A stretch of DNA of 64,000 bases from Epilithonimonas xixisoli (GTDB taxonomy: Bacteria; Bacteroidota; Bacteroidia; Flavobacteriales; Weeksellaceae): contig NZ_SOEO01000001.1 in assembly GCF_004365655.1 (NCBI RefSeq), positions 1,178,001 through 1,242,000 on the forward strand, written 5' to 3'. Below, in pieces: positions 43,601 through 51,135 of this stretch; position 1 is the first letter of the stretch; each line of letters starts with the position of its first letter. Made by a program: the position numbers and the translations under genes. A model generated the notes under the pieces. That model saw only the letters and a program-made list of their open reading frames with translations. It was not told the origin of the DNA and did no database searches.

Positions 43601-43677
43601 CATCTCACCAAATCCGTCTGCGCAAAAAATAAATTTGAAAATAAGAGTAAAAAAAGCAGAAAGTAATTTTTAATCAT
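40612..43677 (-). CDS. Large secreted protein with type A T9SS sorting domain
   Basis: This 1021-residue protein has a signal peptide (MIKNYFLLFLLLFSNLFFAQ) and a C-terminal type A sorting domain: NFIVKSPENLDEVSVYDALGRLIYNSKI, then ANFAEGLYIIKARSGSTIVTKKVLK, which directs it through the type IX secretion system. Inside are two carbohydrate-binding-like beta segments and a cadherin/Ig-like repeat (TPVAYNDTYSNF, then LPDEGYAGSDTFTYYIKNKFG). A long central region follows with parallel beta-helix-like strands (GNFESQNLTINEGGTLNINAGGYITVNG) and the MIGNPYPSNIDF motif common in T9SS cargo. It probably sits on the cell surface. A -7 box (minus TAATTTTG at 43703-43710) precedes it. Confidence 0.9.
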   Translation of the reverse strand: MIKNYFLLFLLLFSNLFFAQTDLVRWNKGTNVPTVSGSHLTAGNLSATVNLSNYDYWIGGTKYNVFATGGWPTPQQAIDYSKYLQFTIRPDNLYKLNVTEFNFRCIMQGGSAKMRIDYSLDANFSNPKEVLAETTITSTMTTFALTNFPKPIATDGQVLHLRMYIYNTNNAMQLLFKEGDNHGPVFKGTVESSSTTPVAYNDTYSNFINDDLDLNVLSNDDFSNTVDSIRITQPLHGTTKINPNNTVNYLPDEGYAGSDTFTYYIKNKFGKSNTATVTVNTTINTSTTLIRWDKNDFQGTSLQPSFISSTQMTNGGGVTVANGSENTPVFIFSNLSSSATLDSSKYTEFVLYNNSSIKTIEPKSFNFTGRGYIGGSANYEVRYSKNSNFSSNVFTLSSGTFNASFEDKKFNFNSDVKVEPGERLYIRLYFYRVNGQYAIRYLNNSLGPAIEGIFYNHVYSSNGTMWHMATPTSPNWSNGLPNATRNAIIQTKYDTSINGNFESQNLTINEGGTLNINAGGYITVNGQIVNRNSAETSFVLDNDANLLQNTAAPNVGKITVKKLAVMPKMGYNYWSSPVDGQNLYQFSAGYNQAVAANYNPNGTPWNRFYVYDEKTDYFKTSIPGEITLNSESTFEKARGYAIRGKNNFDVNITNTTPVANFEFVGTPRNGDISSYPLKWTDANHGFNMIGNPYPSNIDFEDFYDLNKTKINAIAYFWTNNDGKFVGQQSSNYGGNNYATINNGGGVSATYVGNASKRPTGSISVGQGFIIQAIETGKNQPLTFNNSLRTTSVANYYNKTTVQKNRFWLEFKSPTDINNEILIAYINNATNNFDKDYDADLLAVGSDSFWSVLDNRKLAIQSKNPNFNQDDVVRVGFKASVSGNYTISLTDREGIFDSNQSVYLKDQNLDKIVDITATPYVFFTNSGQYENRFEIVYKSSGTLGTGETNSKGIIVTKNSQNFIVKSPENLDEVSVYDALGRLIYNSKISTKEVLINNANFAEGLYIIKARSGSTIVTKKVLK

Positions 43678-43702
43678 CGTTTTAATTGGTTTTTTGAGGG
43701 TG

Positions 43703-43710
43703 CAAAATTA
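43703..43710 (-). promoter_or_regulatory. -7 box of the T9SS cargo gene
   Basis: Minus-strand TAATTTTG matches TAnnTTTG and lies 25 bases before the ATG, giving a short leader. Confidence 0.45.
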
Positions 43711-43916
43711 AATTATGTAATTATTATTCATATTAACATATGGTAAGAATTATTTCATTTTAAAATATTGTATTTATTGCGAAATAATCCGATAAAATCA
43801 ATAATTTTCTCGACAGCGAAAGCAAATGATTATTACATTATCGCTAAACGGAATGCAATATTATTAATTACTTGATAATTATGCTAATATAACACCCTAA
43901 ACCCTTGTGTATAAAG

Positions 43917-43944
43917 CAAAAACTATCCCTGAGGATAGTCTTTG
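43917..43944 (-). terminator. Terminator of the TPR-LuxR gene
   Basis: ACTATCC pairs with GGATAGT across CTGA, with a T-run on the minus strand, 24 bases after the gene end. Confidence 0.7.
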
Positions 43945-43967
43945 TATGGTGTATGTTGTAGGTGATT

Positions 43968-45218
43968 TTAGGAATTCTGACTCAGTCTTCTGAAAAAATC
44001 CTTTCGGTCTTTGATGTTAAGAATACCGTAAATATTTTTTATATGATATTTCACCGTACTCTCGCTTATAAAAAGTTTCTCGGCAATTTCTTTGTTGGAA
44101 AGCCCATCCGCCATGTGAATCAACAACTCTTTTTGACGATTGGTTAACTCATCGGAACTCAGAAAAAACTGTTTCTCGCCATTATAAAATTTGGTTTGAG
44201 TATCGGAAAACGCATCAATTTCCAATTTCATTTCTTGCAACTCCTGCATCATTTTCAGCTTATCAATTTTGATTTTGGATGTCTTTTGATAATAATAGAA
44301 AACAATCCCGCAAGCAATTAAAATCGTAAAGATTAAAAAAACATTGTTTTTCCAATGTTCAGATTCTTCTTTTATGAAGACACCCTTTCTTGTGTAAGCT
44401 TTGTCCGTAAGATGCATTTCCGAAACCGTAGATTCGATATCTTCCAAACCTCTCAATGAGTCCAGTTCAGAACCAATCAGGTAAGCCTTTCCTAAAAGAT
44501 TATTTTCTTTGTAAATGCGCTCCATCTCCGACGCTGCAAAAATCTTGTATTTCAAAATATTACAACGGTCCGATAGCGCCCGGCTTTTTTCATAGATCTG
44601 TTCCGCTTTTTCTACATTTTTCCTTTTGCCTTGCAGCGTCATCATTTTCACAAAAACAGTTGGAAGATTGCAAGGACTTGCTGTTTTCATTATTTTAAGT
44701 GCCTCGTTGTATTTAGCTTCCGCCTCTTCAAATTTTCTCTCATCCTGAAAAAGAAAACCTTCCTGCATCAATATATAGGATTGATCTTCCGGAAAAGGAT
44801 TTTTATAATTCTGAAGCGCAATATGATTCATCACCTCTCGCGACTTCTGGAAATCTTTGTTATCAAAGTAAACAAACGCGTATTCATAGTCAATCCGCAT
44901 TTTCAACCGATGATCTGCAGGCAGTTCCTCCGCAAGCGTTTTACACCTGCCAAGATTATAGATGCACATTGTGTAATCTCCAACACTGCGGTACGTAGCC
45001 GCCATAAAAAAAACAACGTGAGCTCTCTCCTCATTAGTCAAATCAACATTCAATAAAATATCGGATAATTTTTTCTGAGAAAGTTTGTAATTGCCTAGGC
45101 GGTTGTTTTGGATAATTTCTTGTTCTAATGAATTAAGATTAATGCTTTGCGCACTAAACAAAACTGAAAACAAAAGAAAAAAAACCGCGATACATCTCGC
45201 ACAATTAAGACTCATCAA
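43968..45218 (-). CDS. TPR-repeat sensor with LuxR-type DNA-binding domain
   Basis: This 416-residue membrane-bound regulator has a signal or first helix (CIAVFFLLFSVLFSAQS). A periplasmic tetratricopeptide region follows (about 25-280; for example ERAHVVFFMAATYRSVGDYTMCIYNLGRC, FEEAEAKYNEALKIM), then one transmembrane segment (NNVFLIFTILIACGIVFYYY) and a coiled coil. It ends in a LuxR HTH: LTNRQKELLIHMADGLSNKEIAEKLFISESTVKYHIKNIYGIL. The layout couples an outside or periplasmic signal directly to DNA binding. Target genes are unknown. It stands alone. Confidence 0.88.
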   Translation of the reverse strand: MMSLNCARCIAVFFLLFSVLFSAQSINLNSLEQEIIQNNRLGNYKLSQKKLSDILLNVDLTNEERAHVVFFMAATYRSVGDYTMCIYNLGRCKTLAEELPADHRLKMRIDYEYAFVYFDNKDFQKSREVMNHIALQNYKNPFPEDQSYILMQEGFLFQDERKFEEAEAKYNEALKIMKTASPCNLPTVFVKMMTLQGKRKNVEKAEQIYEKSRALSDRCNILKYKIFAASEMERIYKENNLLGKAYLIGSELDSLRGLEDIESTVSEMHLTDKAYTRKGVFIKEESEHWKNNVFLIFTILIACGIVFYYYQKTSKIKIDKLKMMQELQEMKLEIDAFSDTQTKFYNGEKQFFLSSDELTNRQKELLIHMADGLSNKEIAEKLFISESTVKYHIKNIYGILNIKDRKDFFRRLSQNS

Positions 45219-45443
45219 TTTGTGTTTTAAATAAATAATTTTTCAATTCAAAATTATAAAGAAATAAATTCCGAATAGAAACACAAAAATAATTAATTAT
45301 TAATTTAATTTATCATCAAATAATTGTTTTTTATCATTATTTCGGTAAAAATCACCACCAATATTTCAAACATTAGTTTAAATTTAAAAATAATTTACTT
45401 TAACCATAATTACTATTGATTCAATTTTTTCCTAATACTCTTT

Positions 45444-45472
45444 TTGAGGTTTAATTTAAAAAATTATATTTG
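45444..45472 (+). promoter_or_regulatory. Promoter of the aminotransferase gene
   Basis: -33 TTG (45444-45446, within TTTTTG) and -7 TATATTTG (45465-45472) are separated by 18 bases. The ATG lies 25 bases further. Confidence 0.6.
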
Positions 45473-45497
45473 TCATTAATCTAATTACAAAATAATA

Positions 45498-46688
45498 ATG
45501 AGTAAGATTTCTGATAGATTGAACAGGCTGAGCTATTCTCAGACTTTCGTGATGAGTAACAAGGCAAGAGAGATGAAAGCTGCCGGAATAGACGTGATAA
45601 GCCTGACTTTGGGCGAGCCGGATTTTGATGTTCCTCAGAAAATAAAACAAGCTGCTTTTGATGCCATCAACGAAAACTACAGCCACTATTCGCCCGTTCC
45701 GGGATTTTTGGAACTGAGGCAAGCCATATCAGAAAAACTGAAAAGAGATAACAATCTGGATTACAAACCGACACAAATCTGTGTTTCCAACGGTGCCAAA
45801 CAATCCATCATCAATGTTTTATCGGCGATTATCAATGATGGTGACGAGGTCATTCTTCCCGCTCCATATTGGGTAAGCTACGACGAAATGGTAAAATTGG
45901 TTGGCGGAACGTCGGTTTTCATACAAACTTCCATCGATACGGAGTTCAAAATCACGGCAGAACAATTGGAAAAAGCCATCACGCCGAAGACAAAAGCATT
46001 GCTTTACAGCTCACCCTGCAATCCTTCCGGAAGTTATTACACTGGCGAAGAATTGGAAGCTATTGCCAACGTGATTGCAAAATATCCAGACATCACGATC
46101 ATTTCCGATGAGATTTATGAGTTTATTAATTATGAAGGCAAACACGTTTCCATTGCAAGTTTCCCACAGGTTTATGAGCAAACAGCGGTAATTAATGGGA
46201 TGAGTAAAGCGTTTGCAATGACGGGTTGGAGAATTGGATATTCCGCATGTCCGGAATGGCTGGCAAAAGCTTGCGACAAAGTTCAAGGTCAAATGACGAG
46301 TGGCGCCAATACAGTTGCACAAAGAGCTTCTATCACAGCGTTGCAAATGGATCCGTCTGAACTGCAATATATGTTTACAGAATTTCACAAAAGAAGAGAC
46401 ATCGTTTTTGATTTGATGAAAGACATCAAAGGATTCAAATGCAATCTTCCGAAAAGTGCGTTCTATTTCTTCCCGGATATTTCTTATTTCATCGGAAAAA
46501 ACCTGAATGGAACCGAAATCAAAGATTCAGACGATTTCGCGATGTATCTTTTGGAAAATGCGAATGTTGCTTGTGTCGGAGGTGTAAGTTTTGGTAGTCC
46601 AGAATGCATACGTTTTTCCTACGCAGCCTCGGAAGACGACTTGAGAGAAGCAATGAAACGAATGAAAGATTGCGTAGAGAAGTTTTAA
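45498..46688 (+). CDS. PLP-dependent class I aminotransferase (aspartate-type)
   Basis: This 396-residue cytoplasmic fold type I enzyme probably transaminates aspartate or another amino acid. Motifs are DVISLTLGEPDFDVP, the PLP phosphate region VSNGAKQSIINVL, YSSPCNPSGSYY, ISDEIYEFINYEGK, and the PLP lysine in INGMSKAFAMTGWRIGY. The C-terminal SFGSPECIRFSYAAS includes the substrate-carboxylate arginine. Length is standard. It has a clear promoter and terminator and stands alone. Confidence 0.94.
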   Translation: MSKISDRLNRLSYSQTFVMSNKAREMKAAGIDVISLTLGEPDFDVPQKIKQAAFDAINENYSHYSPVPGFLELRQAISEKLKRDNNLDYKPTQICVSNGAKQSIINVLSAIINDGDEVILPAPYWVSYDEMVKLVGGTSVFIQTSIDTEFKITAEQLEKAITPKTKALLYSSPCNPSGSYYTGEELEAIANVIAKYPDITIISDEIYEFINYEGKHVSIASFPQVYEQTAVINGMSKAFAMTGWRIGYSACPEWLAKACDKVQGQMTSGANTVAQRASITALQMDPSELQYMFTEFHKRRDIVFDLMKDIKGFKCNLPKSAFYFFPDISYFIGKNLNGTEIKDSDDFAMYLLENANVACVGGVSFGSPECIRFSYAASEDDLREAMKRMKDCVEKF

Positions 46689-46732
46689 AATCTGACAGCT
46701 CAGACTTTTTAAGATCTCTGTAAAATAAAATT

Positions 46733-46760
46733 AAACATCACTTTTCGTGGTGTTTTTTTG
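46733..46760 (+). terminator. Terminator after the aminotransferase gene
   Basis: ACATCAC pairs with GTGGTGT across TTTTC (one G-U at the base), followed by seven T. Confidence 0.8.
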
Positions 46761-47016
46761 TAGAATTAATTTCATTTTTCCGATTTACCTCATTCATATT
46801 GTTAAATTTTTGTTTGAAATTGGATTAGAAACTGATGAATTATTTAGATTAATTATGAATTAAAATCGTCATAATCATTAAACAAATGAGATTCAATGGC
46901 TTTTTTAAATTCATTTGGTTCGATAGATTTTATAAATCGAAAATTAATATTCAATTCACAAAATCTTTGTAATTTCGCACTATCAAATTTTAACAAACTT
47001 ATAAAACTTAAATATT
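46761..47016. other. Upstream region of the peroxiredoxin operon
   Basis: This AT-rich stretch has no coding potential. Near the peroxiredoxin start lies TCGATAGATTTTATAAATCGA (a weak inverted repeat ending near 46940). Sequence resembling TAATTTCG (about 46970), one base off the -7 consensus, may be its promoter. No known redox-regulator site is clear. Confidence 0.4.
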
Positions 47017-47649
47017 ATGTCATTAGTAGGAAAATTATTCCCAAATGTAGCGATTGATGCAATGAGCGAAATGGGCGACGATCTTAAAATCAACGTTTTC
47101 GAAGAAGCAGTAAACAACCAACAAAAAGTAATTTTGTTCTGGTATCCAAAAGATTTCACTTTTGTTTGCCCTACAGAATTGCACGCTTTCCAAGAAGCTT
47201 TGCCAGAATTCCAAAAGAGAAATACAATCATCATCGGTGCATCTTGCGATACGAATGAAGTACATTTCGCTTGGTTGAATACTCCAAAAGACAACGGCGG
47301 AATCGAAGGTGTAACTTACCCAATCTTGGCAGATACGCACAGACAATTGGCAAACATCCTTGGAATTGTAGATCAGGATTTGGATTACGATGAAGAAGGA
47401 AACGAGGTTTACACAGGTTCAAACGTAACTTACAGAGCAACTTATTTGATCGACGAAACTGGAAAGATCTTCCACGAGTCTGTAAACGATATGCCACTTG
47501 GAAGAAACGTGAAAGAATATCTTCGTTTGATCGATGCTTATGCTCACGTTCAAAAACACGGCGAAGTTTGTCCTGCAAACTGGGAAGAAGGTAAAGAAGC
47601 AATGAATGCCAACAGAACTGGCGTTGCAGAATACTTCAGCAAAAACTAA
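47017..47649 (+). CDS. 2-Cys peroxiredoxin (AhpC/TSA family)
   Basis: This 210-residue thiol peroxidase reduces H2O2 and organic peroxides. The peroxidatic cysteine is C51 in KDFTFVCPTELHAF. The resolving cysteine is C185 in HGEVCPANWEEGKEAM, making it a typical 2-Cys enzyme; a third cysteine (C77) sits in IGASCDTNEVHFAW. It is the first of three genes with a thioredoxin and a DUF6952 protein, so the thioredoxin is its likely reductant. A 19-bp perfect inverted repeat follows it. Confidence 0.95.
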   Translation: MSLVGKLFPNVAIDAMSEMGDDLKINVFEEAVNNQQKVILFWYPKDFTFVCPTELHAFQEALPEFQKRNTIIIGASCDTNEVHFAWLNTPKDNGGIEGVTYPILADTHRQLANILGIVDQDLDYDEEGNEVYTGSNVTYRATYLIDETGKIFHESVNDMPLGRNVKEYLRLIDAYAHVQKHGEVCPANWEEGKEAMNANRTGVAEYFSKN

Positions 47650-47663
47650 GATAAGAATCTGAA

Positions 47664-47718
47664 AATGTAACAGTTTAACAATGAATCAATTATTTGTAAA
47701 TTGTTAAACTGTTACATT
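47664..47718. repeat. 19-bp perfect inverted repeat between peroxiredoxin and thioredoxin genes
   Basis: AATGTAACAGTTTAACAAT (47664-47682) and its exact complement (47700-47718) flank a 17-base AT-rich loop. In RNA it would fold into a long hairpin in the operon's first intergenic gap. It lacks a T-run, so it is not an ordinary terminator. Confidence 0.7.
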
Positions 47719-47735
47719 GCTAAATTTATAAAATT

Positions 47736-48047
47736 ATGTACATAGAACTTACAGAAGACAACTTGCAACAGATTGTAAGTGAAAATGATAAAGTGATGGT
47801 TCAGTATGGCGCAACGTGGTGTGGAAACTGCAGAATTATGAAACCGAAATTTAAAAAATTGGCTTCAGAAAATGATGAGATTCCTTTCTATTACGTGGAT
47901 GCAGAGAAATTGCCAGAAAGCAGAAAATTGGCGACGGTTGACAATTTACCAACTTTCGCCGTGTTTGAAGGTGGAACTTTGAAAAGCCAAGTTCAAACCA
48001 ATAAGGCTGAAAGTTTGACCACATTATTTTCAGAAATAAAAGCTTAG
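47736..48047 (+). CDS. Thioredoxin family protein
   Basis: This 103-residue thioredoxin has the active site WCGNC (W28-C32) in VMVQYGATWCGNCRIMKPKF, instead of the WCGPC of classical thioredoxin. The cis-proline is in VDNLPTFAVF. It is probably the electron donor of the peroxiredoxin just upstream. The gene between them and the next (DUF6952) is spaced by about 50 bases. Confidence 0.93.
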   Translation: MYIELTEDNLQQIVSENDKVMVQYGATWCGNCRIMKPKFKKLASENDEIPFYYVDAEKLPESRKLATVDNLPTFAVFEGGTLKSQVQTNKAESLTTLFSEIKA

Positions 48048-48097
48048 AATAATTAATTTTTTAATCATTTAATTTTTTAATCTTTAAATTTAAAATA

Positions 48098-48346
48098 ATG
48101 AAACTACCCATCATAAGACAGTTTTATCAAAACCAAACGCCAGAAAATCTGGAAGCGACTTTGGAAGTTTTGGAAAGTTTTTCAGAATTCCGAAGTGTGT
48201 CTGAGGAAGATTTGAACGTTGCAGGAGAATTGATAACAAACATTTGTGGCGCGCTAGAAGTTCACGCAAACGTAAAAAACGGAATGAGCGAGAAAGATGC
48301 GCTCAACTCATTTGCTCAAAAAGTAATGGGATCCATCGATAAATAA
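48098..48346 (+). CDS. DUF6952 family protein
   Basis: This 82-residue soluble, mostly helical, acidic protein (MKLPIIRQFYQNQTPENLEATLEVLE, then LITNICGALEVHANVKNGMSEKDALNSF) has a single cysteine. From memory it matches a small family restricted to Bacteroidota, annotated DUF6952, always after a peroxiredoxin and thioredoxin. No function is known. It closes the operon, followed by a terminator. Confidence 0.8.
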   Translation: MKLPIIRQFYQNQTPENLEATLEVLESFSEFRSVSEEDLNVAGELITNICGALEVHANVKNGMSEKDALNSFAQKVMGSIDK

Positions 48347-48366
48347 AAGTTCGCTTTTATAAAATA

Positions 48367-48408
48367 TTAAGGCTTTAGAATAATTTTTTCTAAAGCCTTT
48401 TTTTTAAT
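48367..48408 (+). terminator. Terminator of the peroxiredoxin operon
   Basis: AAGGCTTTAGAA pairs with TTCTAAAGCCTT across about 8 bases, followed by eight T. It runs into the end of the convergent GNAT gene. Confidence 0.82.
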
Positions 48409-48850
48409 TCTTCAGAATCATCAAACTTCTTTTATGATTCTGAAAACCATAATTTTCGTATAGTTTTTTCGCTTTTTCATTATGGTTTTCAATTTCCAAA
48501 AGCACGACTTTGAAGCCATTTTCAACCGAATAATTTTTCACAAATTCCAAAGCTTTTTTCCCCAATGATTTCCCTTGAAAATCTGACTTGATGAACAACT
48601 CATCCAAAAACAAAATCTCACCACCAAACTCAAAACTAAAATATTTCACGAGAATAATGTAACCTGCCATTTGACCTTCGGAAAGTATTTTGAAACAATT
48701 ACCATATTTTTCTTCAGTAATGAATTTATTAAAATTATCCATCGTCACTTTTTCATCAAAAGGATAAAGATCGATGGCGTAGAAATCCCGCATCATTTGG
48801 GACAATTCCGGAATATCGGAAAGGTTTGCTTTTAAAATTTCGTGCTTCAT
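48404..48850 (-). CDS. GNAT family N-acetyltransferase
   Basis: This 148-residue protein starts from the ATG at 48850, overlapping the stop of the nuclease gene (ATGA); an earlier in-frame start would intrude into that gene. It shows the GNAT core: MMRDFYAIDLYPFDE, GEILFLDELFIKSDFQGKSLGKKALEFVKNYSV (acetyl-CoA loop with GKxxGKK) and LEIENHNEKAKKLYENYGFQNHKRSLMI. The substrate is unknown. It is coupled to the upstream nuclease. Confidence 0.88.
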   Translation of the reverse strand: MKHEILKANLSDIPELSQMMRDFYAIDLYPFDEKVTMDNFNKFITEEKYGNCFKILSEGQMAGYIILVKYFSFEFGGEILFLDELFIKSDFQGKSLGKKALEFVKNYSVENGFKVVLLEIENHNEKAKKLYENYGFQNHKRSLMILKN

Positions 48851-49344
48851 TTTTTCTTTTTTTCTCGCCAAAGCCAAGGCTCTATCGGATTATCTTCTTT
48901 CCAAAGTCCCACTCTATTTTTTCGGGCTAGTTTTTCCAATTGTGCGTAAATCGGATCTTTGGAATATTTTGTAAAATGCCAAGCCATTCCGCGCTTTATC
49001 ATTTCCTGATTGACATTTTGATTTTTATTATTGATGACAACCGCAATCAATCTTTTGTATCGATCATATTTTTCGCCTTTCACGGTCACGATTCTCCCAA
49101 AACAAAGATCAGACAATGCCAATTTTGCATGGTTCCCGTAGGGTTGTTTTCCGCGTTTCTCAGGACAATCGATGTGTGCTAAACGGATTTTGGTCGGTAC
49201 ATTTTTGTAAAGAATTTCCATCGTGTCACCATCAGAAATCCCAATGACTTTTGCAGAAAATGTTTTGTTGGAAAGCTTTTCGGAAAGTTGGGTTTGACCA
49301 AAAACCTGTACAGAAAATAAAATTAGAAATAGAAGATTTTGCAT
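48847..49344 (-). CDS. Thermonuclease family protein (SNase-like), secreted
   Basis: This 165-residue protein has a signal peptide (MQNLLFLILFSVQVFGQ). The SNase OB-fold is evident: AKVIGISDGDTMEILYKNVPTKIRLAHIDCPEKRGKQPYG, with the catalytic R and D, then VKGEKYDRYKRLIAVVIN, and EMIKRGMAWHFTKYSKDPIYAQLEKLARKNRVGLW. It should cut DNA or RNA with calcium outside the cytoplasm. The ATG/TGA overlap couples it to the acetyltransferase gene. Confidence 0.92.
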   Translation of the reverse strand: MQNLLFLILFSVQVFGQTQLSEKLSNKTFSAKVIGISDGDTMEILYKNVPTKIRLAHIDCPEKRGKQPYGNHAKLALSDLCFGRIVTVKGEKYDRYKRLIAVVINNKNQNVNQEMIKRGMAWHFTKYSKDPIYAQLEKLARKNRVGLWKEDNPIEPWLWREKKKK

Positions 49345-49352
49345 TTAAAAAT

Positions 49353-49946
49353 TTAAATCTCAAATTTCTTCTTCGCCAATTCTTTTCTTACTCTACTCAG
49401 ACTTTCGGGTGTGATTCCAAGGTACGAAGCCACCATCCATTGTGGCGCTCTCAGCATTAGATTTGGATATTTTTTCAAAAATTCAAGGTAGCGTTCTTCT
49501 GCGGTTGTGCTAATGAGCGCATTCACACGATTCTGCAGATTCTTGATATGATTGAACATCAACCGTTGATTTTTCTCCGCAACATCTGGATAAATCTTTG
49601 ACAAATCCTCAAAAAAACCTTCTCGGGTGACAATGATTGTACTTTCCTCAATCGCCTCTATGTAAAAACGAGATTTTTCATTTAGCAATTGGCTGGTGGT
49701 GTCCGAAATAATCCAGTTTTCTGGTGCGAACTGAATCACGTGTTCTTTACCAACTTTATCGATAGAATACATTCTCAGCAGGCCTTTTTCCACGAAAAAA
49801 GTACAATCCGAAATCTCGCCTTCTCTTAGAATGATTTCATTTTTTTTAGCCTGTTTCACTTCATAAAAAGAGGAGCAAAACTCTAAGCTGTCTATAGGAA
49901 CGCCCAAAATCTTGGATAGATGATTTCGGAAATTTTGATATTCCAT
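49353..49946 (-). CDS. Crp/Fnr family transcription regulator
   Basis: This 197-residue regulator has a cNMP-binding-like beta-barrel (about 20-120: RMYSIDKVGKEHVIQFAPENWIISD), a dimer helix, and a C-terminal winged helix (ATAEERYLEFLKKYPNLMLRAPQWMVASYLGITPESLSRVRKEL). The barrel lacks a recognisable cyclic-nucleotide phosphate motif, as usual for this Bacteroidota group. Targets are unknown. It lies 8 bases before the nuclease gene. Confidence 0.9.
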   Translation of the reverse strand: MEYQNFRNHLSKILGVPIDSLEFCSSFYEVKQAKKNEIILREGEISDCTFFVEKGLLRMYSIDKVGKEHVIQFAPENWIISDTTSQLLNEKSRFYIEAIEESTIIVTREGFFEDLSKIYPDVAEKNQRLMFNHIKNLQNRVNALISTTAEERYLEFLKKYPNLMLRAPQWMVASYLGITPESLSRVRKELAKKKFEI

Positions 49947-50000
49947 AAGTGTGTTTTTGTAATTTTATCTGTTAGCTTTTTCAGGCTTTAACAGTCAAGT

Positions 50001-50375
50001 TTAAACTTTTTCCAAATCGATACTTTGATGAGATGCGTTGTGAGTGGCTTTCCCATTTTCCAAAGCGATAAGTTGTGGACTTTGATGCGTGACATCGAAA
50101 CGGCATTCTATTTCGTTTGAAACACTTCGATTGGCAATCAAATCAAGAAAATAATAAGCATAATTTTTGTCAGAGTTTTGCATTTGTTTTTCAAAATTCC
50201 TCAGCACAGTTTTACTAATAAAACAGCGCGTAGAATGTTTGAAAATCAAGACTTTCTGCTGAGAAGATTTCTCAACGGCTAAGTCCAAATCTTTTTCGGA
50301 TTCAATTTTTTTCCAAAGACTTTTTGTCTGGTCCTGCTCTTCTTTTTTACCAAATAATTGATCTAAAAATCCCAT
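50001..50375 (-). CDS. ytxJ: Bacillithiol-system redox protein YtxJ
   Basis: This 124-residue monothiol protein of thioredoxin fold probably removes bacillithiol from mixed disulfides. The signature is VLIFKHSTRCFISKTVL with C51, close to the HSxxCPIS of characterised bacilliredoxins. LDLIANRSVSNEIECRFDVTHQSPQLI completes the fold with a cis-proline-type loop. It implies this organism makes bacillithiol. It stands between the Crp/Fnr gene and a ZIP gene, same strand. Confidence 0.9.
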   Translation of the reverse strand: MGFLDQLFGKKEEQDQTKSLWKKIESEKDLDLAVEKSSQQKVLIFKHSTRCFISKTVLRNFEKQMQNSDKNYAYYFLDLIANRSVSNEIECRFDVTHQSPQLIALENGKATHNASHQSIDLEKV

Positions 50376-50431
50376 AAAATCGATTTGAGTAAAATTATGA
50401 TTTTCTTATCAGAGTAGAAAATATTTTTTGA

Positions 50432-51130
50432 TTAATGATGGTGATGAAAAAGATGTCCCGTCAACGCCAATGCAATCCCGACGATCACAAGAACAATCTT
50501 CTGCCAATCCATCTTATGATTCTTGTTGCTTTCAAAAATAATAACAGACGAAATATGAAGAAAAATACCGCCAACAACGGCCAAGAAATAGACTTTCAAA
50601 TCCTCATCAAAATATCTTCCCAACAACATTCCCAATGGTGAAGCTAATGCGAAAACAGAAACGATGACCCAAAATTTGGTAGAGAAATTTTTACTGTGCG
50701 CCAAGAAACTTCCCAACACAAAAGAAATCGGAATGTTATGAAACAAAATCCCCAAAAGATAAGGCGAAAACGTCTCTTTCTCGTGTGACAACGGAATTCC
50801 CTCGATAAAAGCGTGGACAAACAATCCAGCAATCAAAGCAACCGGAAGAATTGTGTGATCGTCAGAATGGTGATGAAGATGGCCGTGTTCAAAACCTTTG
50901 GTGAGATTTTCCAACAACATTTGGATTAAAACACCCAGAATCACGAAAATCCCTATTTGATGTCCGCCTAATTCGTAAACCTCAGGAAAAACTTCATTAA
51001 GGCAAATCGTAATCAAGAAACCTGCGCTTAGAACCAAAAGATTTTTAGCGAATTGCTGTTTGCTCCCGAAGTATTTTCCAAGAAAAACACCGATTAAGAC
51101 GCTCAATATGAGTAGTAAAATTATAATCAT
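50432..51130 (-). CDS. ZIP family metal transporter
   Basis: This 232-residue transporter has about eight membrane segments, with the ZIP features HGHLHHHSDD in the variable His-rich loop, FVHAFIEGIPLSHEKETFS (helix with H and E ligands) and LLGILFHNIPISFVLG (metal-binding HN). The C-terminus ends HLFHHHH. It takes up zinc or other divalent metals. No metal regulator lies next to it. Confidence 0.92.
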   Translation of the reverse strand: MIIILLLILSVLIGVFLGKYFGSKQQFAKNLLVLSAGFLITICLNEVFPEVYELGGHQIGIFVILGVLIQMLLENLTKGFEHGHLHHHSDDHTILPVALIAGLFVHAFIEGIPLSHEKETFSPYLLGILFHNIPISFVLGSFLAHSKNFSTKFWVIVSVFALASPLGMLLGRYFDEDLKVYFLAVVGGIFLHISSVIIFESNKNHKMDWQKIVLVIVGIALALTGHLFHHHH

Positions 51131-51135
51131 AATCT

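Noticed and set aside
43678-43967. Small RNA in the gap between the T9SS and LuxR genes
   Set aside because: Only an AT-rich stretch plus the LuxR terminator; no promoter-terminator pair that would define an RNA.
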